A stretch of 64,000 nt of DNA from Bacteroidota bacterium. Lineage in GTDB: Bacteria; Bacteroidota; Bacteroidia; Bacteroidales; NBLH01. A model generated the notes under the pieces. That model was not told where the DNA came from and searched no databases. It saw only the letters and a program-made list of their open reading frames with translations. The stretch lies in contig JANYKN010000125.1 of assembly GCA_025361565.1 (NCBI GenBank), forward strand, positions 95,171 to 159,170. The letters are read 5' to 3'. Below are positions 60,201 through 64,000 of this stretch, piece by piece. Positions within the stretch are counted from its first letter, which is position 1. Every line of letters starts with the position of its first letter. The translations under genes and the position numbers were made by a program.

Positions 60201-60238
60201 GAGTAGTAGATATTGGGGTTTTGGGATTTGGTAAATAG
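57227..60238 (+). CDS. VIT and vWA domain protein with TPR-like helices and DUF2135
   Basis: 1003 residues from the ATG at 57227. The frame is open back to 57104, but that stretch holds the previous gene's terminator, and [21 protein letters not shown] gives a proper signal peptide. A VIT domain (about 55-182, [22 protein letters not shown]) is followed by a von Willebrand A domain (about 297-455) with the metal-site motif DVSTS (D-x-S-x-S). A charged linker with EEEE-type runs follows, then TPR-like helices (about 740-840, [26 protein letters not shown]) and a C-terminal DUF2135 domain (about 882-995, [25 protein letters not shown]). Such proteins are exported and probably bind other proteins through the vWA domain; the role is unknown. 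Confidence 0.9.
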   Translation: [1003 protein letters not shown]

Positions 60239-60242
60239 AAAA

Positions 60243-60289
60243 TAAATTTAAATCCGACTAAAAATAAATTATAGTCGGATTTAAATTTA
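60243..60289 (+). terminator. Perfect 18-bp hairpin after the VIT/vWA gene
   Basis: TAAATTTAAATCCGACTA (60243-60260) pairs perfectly with 60272-60289 around an 11-nt loop, starting 4 nt after the stop codon. There is no T-run after it, so it may be a stabilising or weak terminator structure. Confidence 0.6.
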
Positions 60290-60345
60290 ACCGGCTTTTA
60301 ATATTTTTTAACTAAAGCTTAACCTAAAAGATAAAACCAATGCCG

Positions 60346-60353
60346 TAAATTTG
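60346..60353 (+). promoter_or_regulatory. Candidate -7 box of the small membrane protein gene
   Basis: TAAATTTG is a full match to TAnnTTTG and lies 27 nt before the ATG at 60381. It supports the reality of the small gene. Confidence 0.45.
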
Positions 60354-60380
60354 AACCTATAATCTTTAAATCATACTGCT

Positions 60381-60599
60381 ATGGTAAAAATGATAAAATT
60401 TGTTTGTATTGCCGGTATATTAGCCTTACTGGTTTTATTTGTACTTTTTACCGGAGCTGGCCGATCTTCAGCAAAAAAAGATTTCGATGATAATACCTCT
60501 AAATACCAAACAAATAAAGTTTCTAAAAAAGATCACAAAAAAATTGAATTAAATACCCAGATTAATGAAGATGTTTTTGATATTAGTATTCCATGGTAA
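60381..60599 (+). CDS. Small single-pass membrane protein, 72 aa
   Basis: An N-terminal hydrophobic segment (about 5-25, FVCIAGILALLVLFVLFTGAG) is followed by a Lys/Asp/Asn-rich hydrophilic tail ending DVFDISIPW. The segment has no clear cleavage site, so it is more likely an anchor than a signal peptide. Family not recognised. The upstream -7 box and the spacing between a hairpin and a convergent gene support it as real, but the short length leaves doubt. Confidence 0.55.
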   Translation: MVKMIKFVCIAGILALLVLFVLFTGAGRSSAKKDFDDNTSKYQTNKVSKKDHKKIELNTQINEDVFDISIPW

Positions 60600-60655
60600 A
60601 TGATGAATGCTCTACTTATTTAAACATATTTCTGGTATCAATTTTCAAATAGTTC

Positions 60656-61048
60656 TTAACCATTTGACCTTTTCAAGAATAAGAATTCAAAGAAGTAACT
60701 GATCGCAACCCCAATTGAATAGCATAAAATATCCGACCATAAAAATCCATGGCCCAAAACCAAAGATCCAAGAGTAGTTTGACGTATGGAATCAATCCAA
60801 ACGGCATGGAATAACTGACTGATTTCTATTAAATAAGAAAAAAGCAAAGCAACCAATGCCAAGTGAAATGATGTTTTTCGAACAAATATAAATCCCAACA
60901 GCCAGAACACCAGCATTGCCCAAAGCGTATCTCCAAGATATTCAGCTAAAAAAGAAGAAAAAAATTGAGGAAATTTTCTGGAAGCAATTCCAATTAATAG
61001 GGTTAATAAAATTAGAAGAATGCCTAGTTTTCGGTTTCTTTTTACCAT
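60656..61048 (-). CDS. DUF2809-family membrane protein
   Basis: 130 residues with about four membrane helices. The family pattern is visible: IGIASRKFPQFFSSFLAEYLGDTLWAMLVFW (GL-x-x-R...Y-x-GD-x-LWA), LLFSYLIEISQLFHAVWIDSIRQT (a SY-x-IE-x-SQL helix), and GHGFLWSDILCYSIGVAISY near the end. This is the DUF2809/VanZ-like small membrane protein type, with no assigned function. It converges on the small membrane protein gene (56 bp between stops). Confidence 0.85.
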   Translation of the reverse strand: MVKRNRKLGILLILLTLLIGIASRKFPQFFSSFLAEYLGDTLWAMLVFWLLGFIFVRKTSFHLALVALLFSYLIEISQLFHAVWIDSIRQTTLGSLVLGHGFLWSDILCYSIGVAISYFFEFLFLKRSNG

Positions 61049-61214
61049 TTGTTTTGGAATTATAATAATTTATTGAAATAAAAACAATTATTTATCCTAG
61101 AAAGAAGAATAATTCATAGTTTTCCAAAGTCTATATCAAATCAATATTTATCTTAAGAAATAAAAAATTTATAAAATTCAGATAAAATTTAAACCATTCG
61201 CAAAATTATTTTAC

Positions 61215-61222
61215 TATCTTTG
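61215..61222 (+). promoter_or_regulatory. Candidate -7 box of the Tir-chaperone-like gene
   Basis: TATCTTTG is a full match to TAnnTTTG, 33 nt before the ATG at 61256. Confidence 0.45.
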
Positions 61223-61255
61223 GTAAAATACTAAAAATATAAAATCGATAAGATT

Positions 61256-61648
61256 ATGGAAAATAGCTTTTTAAAAGTAAAAAATTATCTTCAGGAATTG
61301 CAATACAATATTATTCAAGAAGACGAAAAAGACGGAGTACTTGTTATAGAAAAACATTCAGAGGGAATCAACAAATTATTTTTAATTTGTGCTGATCCTA
61401 TTTTAATTATACAACAGTATCTTTTCACAGTCAAACACGATGATGTAGCTGTTTATAAAAGTTTATTAATGAAAAACCAGGACATCATCCATGGTGCATT
61501 TGCACTTGATGAAAGCGGAAAAAAGGTTTTATTCCGTGATACACTTCAACTTGAAAATCTGGATATTAATGAAATAGACGGTTCCTTAAAATCACTTGCA
61601 CTGCTTTTGAGTGAATATTCCAACAAAATTATTGAATTTGGAAAATAA
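61256..61648 (+). CDS. YbjN / Tir-chaperone-like small cytoplasmic protein
   Basis: 130 residues with no signal or membrane segment. The pattern of an N-terminal helix (FLKVKNYLQEL), a beta-sheet (GVLVIEKHSEGINKLFLICADPILIIQQYLF), DIIHGAFALDESGKKVLFRDTLQLENLD and a C-terminal helix fits small alpha/beta proteins that Bacteroidota genomes often label molecular chaperone Tir or YbjN-like. The type III secretion chaperone fold is only a structural comparison: no type III genes are present. In this phylum such genes often adjoin pspA homologues, but none is seen here. Confidence 0.7.
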   Translation: MENSFLKVKNYLQELQYNIIQEDEKDGVLVIEKHSEGINKLFLICADPILIIQQYLFTVKHDDVAVYKSLLMKNQDIIHGAFALDESGKKVLFRDTLQLENLDINEIDGSLKSLALLLSEYSNKIIEFGK

Positions 61649-61830
61649 TACTTTTTTACTGATTCGTAAGCTATATCAAACTTTTATAAAATAAGTAATC
61701 AGATTTGATATAATTTCGACAGATTAGCTTGTTAAGAAATCTAATTTTTTCACTAAAAAATCGGTACAAGCCTTGATCTATTTTCGGTATTAACATACAA
61801 ACCAATCTGTTATCATTTAATTTTAGTCTA

Positions 61831-61867
61831 AGAGCCATCATTTTTAAAAAATTAATGGCTCTTTCTT
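61831..61867 (+). terminator. Possible terminator upstream of the YihY/BrkB gene
   Basis: AGAGCCAT (61831-61838) pairs with ATGGCTCT (61855-61862) around an AT-rich loop that can itself pair, followed by TTCTTTG. It could end transcripts from the 61256 gene about 180 bp upstream. Confidence 0.5.
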
Positions 61868-61927
61868 TGTGTTTTTAAAAAAGCAATTTCGCTATTATAA
61901 TCCACTCAAAACCTACAATTATAAAAA

Positions 61928-63259
61928 ATGCCTAAAAGAGTAATAAAAAGAGTAACTTCTTTTTTCAAAGATCGTATCTGGGAAATTGAAACTACTAAAA
62001 TTCCTTTCTATAAAAGATATGCAATCAATTTTGTCAAAATTATAATGCTGGCTTTTAACGGATTTGAGAAAGATGAGTGCCCAATACGATCTTCGGCATT
62101 AACTTATTTTTCTTTGCTTTCAATTGTTCCAGTTATAGCCGTAGCTTTTGCAATTTCTAAAGGTTTTGGGTTGGAACGTGTATTAGAAGATGAAATTACA
62201 AAGAGTCTTGCTTCACAAAAAGAGGTGATGAACTATTTGCTCACATTTTCAAAATCAATGTTGAGTTCTACAAAAGGAGGCATTTTAGCAGTAATAAGTA
62301 TTGGATTTTTATTGTATACCGTACTCAGGCTTTTCAACCATATCGAAAATGCAGTAAATACGATATGGAATATTGAAAAATCGAGATCATTTGTCAGAAA
62401 ATTTACAGATTATCTTTCTATTGTTCTCATTGCCCCTATATTAATTGTACTTGCAGGAACTGCTAACATCTATATTAACACTATTTTAAAACATATTTCA
62501 AAAGATAGCACTATTTATGAACTATTATCCCCTGTTGTTCTATTTTTTATAAGACTTTTTCCTTATCTTATTATTTGGCTTCTATTTACCATCATGTATA
62601 TTATTATGCCAAATAAAAAAATTAAATTTATTCATGCTATGTTTGCTGGATTGGTGGCTGGTACTGCTTATCAACTTCTTCAATTTTACTACATAAACCT
62701 ACAGGTAGGATTTTCGCGCTACAACGCCATTTATGGGAGCTTTGCTGCCCTTCCGTTATTTCTTGTATGGACACAGCTGAGTTGGCTTTTATTTCTTTTT
62801 GGGGCTGAAATTGCAGCTGCGTTAGAAAACATACGCTCTTATGGAATTAAAAAAGATTACTTTGTTTTAAGCACTTCAAAAAAAAGACTCCTGAACTTGC
62901 TTGTACTTAAAAAGATTATAAATTCTTTTAAAACTGACAATAACGCTCCAAACGTTTATGATTTGGCAAATGAAATAAGATTGCCAGTTCAATACTTGAT
63001 ACAAATCACTGATACTCTGGTGAAATCAAAATTAATTTCAAGAGTAATTGTTGATAATGAGCATATTACGGGGTTTCAACCAGCCAAAGATATTGCAAAC
63101 TTAAGCTTTGCCGAAGTGCTTGAAAAACTAGATATACTTGGTGATAATAAAATCCTGATTAATCGTGATAATGATTCGGAATCTATCGATAAAAACCTTG
63201 AAGCATTTTTGGATTTGGTAAAAGATAATTATTCCACACTACTCATTAAAGATCTTTAG
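61928..63259 (+). CDS. YihY/BrkB-family inner-membrane protein
   Basis: 443 residues. The YihY/virulence-factor-BrkB core covers about 30-300 with six membrane segments. Signatures are the opening CPIRSSALTYFSLLSIVPVIAV, VLRLFNHIENAVNTIWNIEKSRS, and the end FSRYNAIYGSFAALPLFLVW followed by SWLLFLFGAEIAAALEN. Residues about 310-443 form a soluble C-terminal extension that looks like a winged-helix region (LLNLLVLKKIINSF, VYDLANEIRLPVQYLIQITDTLVKSKLI), common in larger members. The former RNase BN assignment is known to be wrong and transport of an unknown substrate is suspected. Its stop overlaps that of the convergent GH2 gene. Confidence 0.92.
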   Translation: MPKRVIKRVTSFFKDRIWEIETTKIPFYKRYAINFVKIIMLAFNGFEKDECPIRSSALTYFSLLSIVPVIAVAFAISKGFGLERVLEDEITKSLASQKEVMNYLLTFSKSMLSSTKGGILAVISIGFLLYTVLRLFNHIENAVNTIWNIEKSRSFVRKFTDYLSIVLIAPILIVLAGTANIYINTILKHISKDSTIYELLSPVVLFFIRLFPYLIIWLLFTIMYIIMPNKKIKFIHAMFAGLVAGTAYQLLQFYYINLQVGFSRYNAIYGSFAALPLFLVWTQLSWLLFLFGAEIAAALENIRSYGIKKDYFVLSTSKKRLLNLLVLKKIINSFKTDNNAPNVYDLANEIRLPVQYLIQITDTLVKSKLISRVIVDNEHITGFQPAKDIANLSFAEVLEKLDILGDNKILINRDNDSESIDKNLEAFLDLVKDNYSTLLIKDL

Positions 63260-64000
63260 TAAACATCATATAAAGATCGCACACTTATTTTATCTTCAAG
63301 TTTTTGTTCCGGATATTCCGGAACAAATTCAGTTATTTTCTGCTCTCCTGGCAATAAATCAAAATAATTATCAGAAAAATTTCCTTTATCTTCAGGAAAA
63401 TCCAGAAAAACATTTTTGGCTAAATAATCCGTCATGATTTGAATTATAAATTTGTCTTTCTTTTTTGTAATATTGAATACAACATCAGGATCAGGCAAAT
63501 CTAAATCCTTTACTTCTTTAAAATATACATTTTCTCTAGCTATTTCAGTACTTCCTGAAAGAAGTTTAATATGGATCATTGTTTTATTTTTAACGCTATC
63601 AGCCAAAAATCTGCTTAAATCTTGACTATAAACAATTTCGCTGCTTAATGCTTTTACATTTACCTCCATATCATCTGCCCAAATTTCGTTACCATAAAAA
63701 TCTATGAGATTGATACTTAATTTCATTTTTCTAGATTTGATTTCATCCGATACTATAAATACCTTTATTGTATTGTTTTCCATTTGCCCCGAAATCAACA
63801 CAGGCGCATAAACCCTTTTCAAATAATAATGCAATGCTTTCCATCTTCCATAATAATCAATACCAGAAGGAGTTATCGCAGGCCAATAATCGTTTAATTG
63901 CTGATAAATGGTTCCCATATATTTTCCTCTTTCACTACGATAACTTTTTATTGCTCCAGCCATGTTTTCAGCTTGTAGCAATTGGCTTACATAAACATAT
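63256..64000 (-). CDS. GH2 beta-mannosidase-like glycosidase, C-terminal part
   Basis: The 5' end lies beyond the right edge of the window. The frame is open to 63999, before a TTG that could be mistaken for a start. The visible 247 residues begin YVYVSQLLQAENMAGAIKSY and include MGTIYQQLNDYWPAITPSGIDYYGRWKALHYY, the conserved end of the TIM barrel in GH2 beta-mannosidases and related enzymes. Beta-sandwich domains follow (YAPVLISGQMENN onward). The catalytic Glu residues lie upstream, outside the window. It probably releases beta-linked mannose or related sugars in the periplasm. It overlaps the BrkB stop by 4 bp. Confidence 0.88.
   Translation of the reverse strand, partial: YVYVSQLLQAENMAGAIKSYRSERGKYMGTIYQQLNDYWPAITPSGIDYYGRWKALHYYLKRVYAPVLISGQMENNTIKVFIVSDEIKSRKMKLSINLIDFYGNEIWADDMEVNVKALSSEIVYSQDLSRFLADSVKNKTMIHIKLLSGSTEIARENVYFKEVKDLDLPDPDVVFNITKKKDKFIIQIMTDYLAKNVFLDFPEDKGNFSDNYFDLLPGEQKITEFVPEYPEQKLEDKISVRSLYDVY

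Overview
The window is AT-rich chromosomal DNA from a member of the Bacteroidota. The evidence is two giant secreted proteins with type IX secretion (T9SS) sorting tails, several promoters of the TAnnTTTG type, weak or absent Shine-Dalgarno sequences before most genes, a tmRNA whose tag reads GENNYALAA, and many families common in that phylum (DUF1573, DUF481, glycoside hydrolases, DUF2809, VIT/vWA proteins). I cannot place it below phylum level from sequence alone. No tRNA, rRNA, insertion sequence, prophage or CRISPR array was seen.

Layout. 1-5.5 kb: the start of a DUF1573 lipoprotein gene, a DUF481 outer-membrane protein, then a tight valS - membrane protein - rpe group. 5.5-9.4 kb: a secreted caspase-like protease with five WALVMSKG-type repeats, a saccharopine/alanine dehydrogenase-family enzyme, and ssrA (tmRNA) with a terminator. 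9.4-16.6 kb: a minus-strand glycoside cluster read GH3 beta-glucosidase, type-B carboxylesterase, GH31 glycosidase, then a decayed pseudogene that joins a GH3-like N-terminus to a GH20-like C-terminus. The gap between the esterase and GH31 holds a degenerate tandem array of about 21.5-bp units. 16.8-22.9 kb: a minus-strand set of outer-membrane protein, PepSY-like repeat lipoprotein and a second secreted caspase-like protease, this one with WD40 repeats and an EF-hand-like loop. 23.3-31.9 kb: mostly single genes: a Crp/Fnr regulator, an orphan chemoreceptor with an unusually strong ribosome binding site, a TauE/SafE permease, a CAP/SCP secreted protein, a TPR-SpoIIE phosphatase, a patatin-like lipase and an Mpv17/PMP22-like membrane protein.

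32.5-57.1 kb is dominated by two consecutive giant genes (4494 and 3519 codons) for paralogous surface proteins: signal peptide, N-terminal beta-rich domain, two long right-handed beta-helix blocks, cadherin-like domains and a T9SS tail. The first contains three successive copies of an 822/822/819-bp internal super-repeat. They are followed by a VIT/vWA/TPR/DUF2135 protein whose gene is bracketed by two perfect 18-bp stem hairpins. 60.3-64 kb: a small membrane protein, a DUF2809 protein, a Tir-chaperone/YbjN-like protein, a YihY/BrkB membrane protein and the 3' end of a GH2 beta-mannosidase-like gene.

Working together: the glycosidase/esterase set and the GH2 gene point to use of plant or other complex glycosides. 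The giant T9SS proteins, CAP protein and chemoreceptor point to a surface-active, probably attached or gliding lifestyle. The two exported caspase-like proteases, each with a beta-propeller or repeat region plus an Ig-like segment, are the most interesting functional unknowns together with the super-repeat adhesin.
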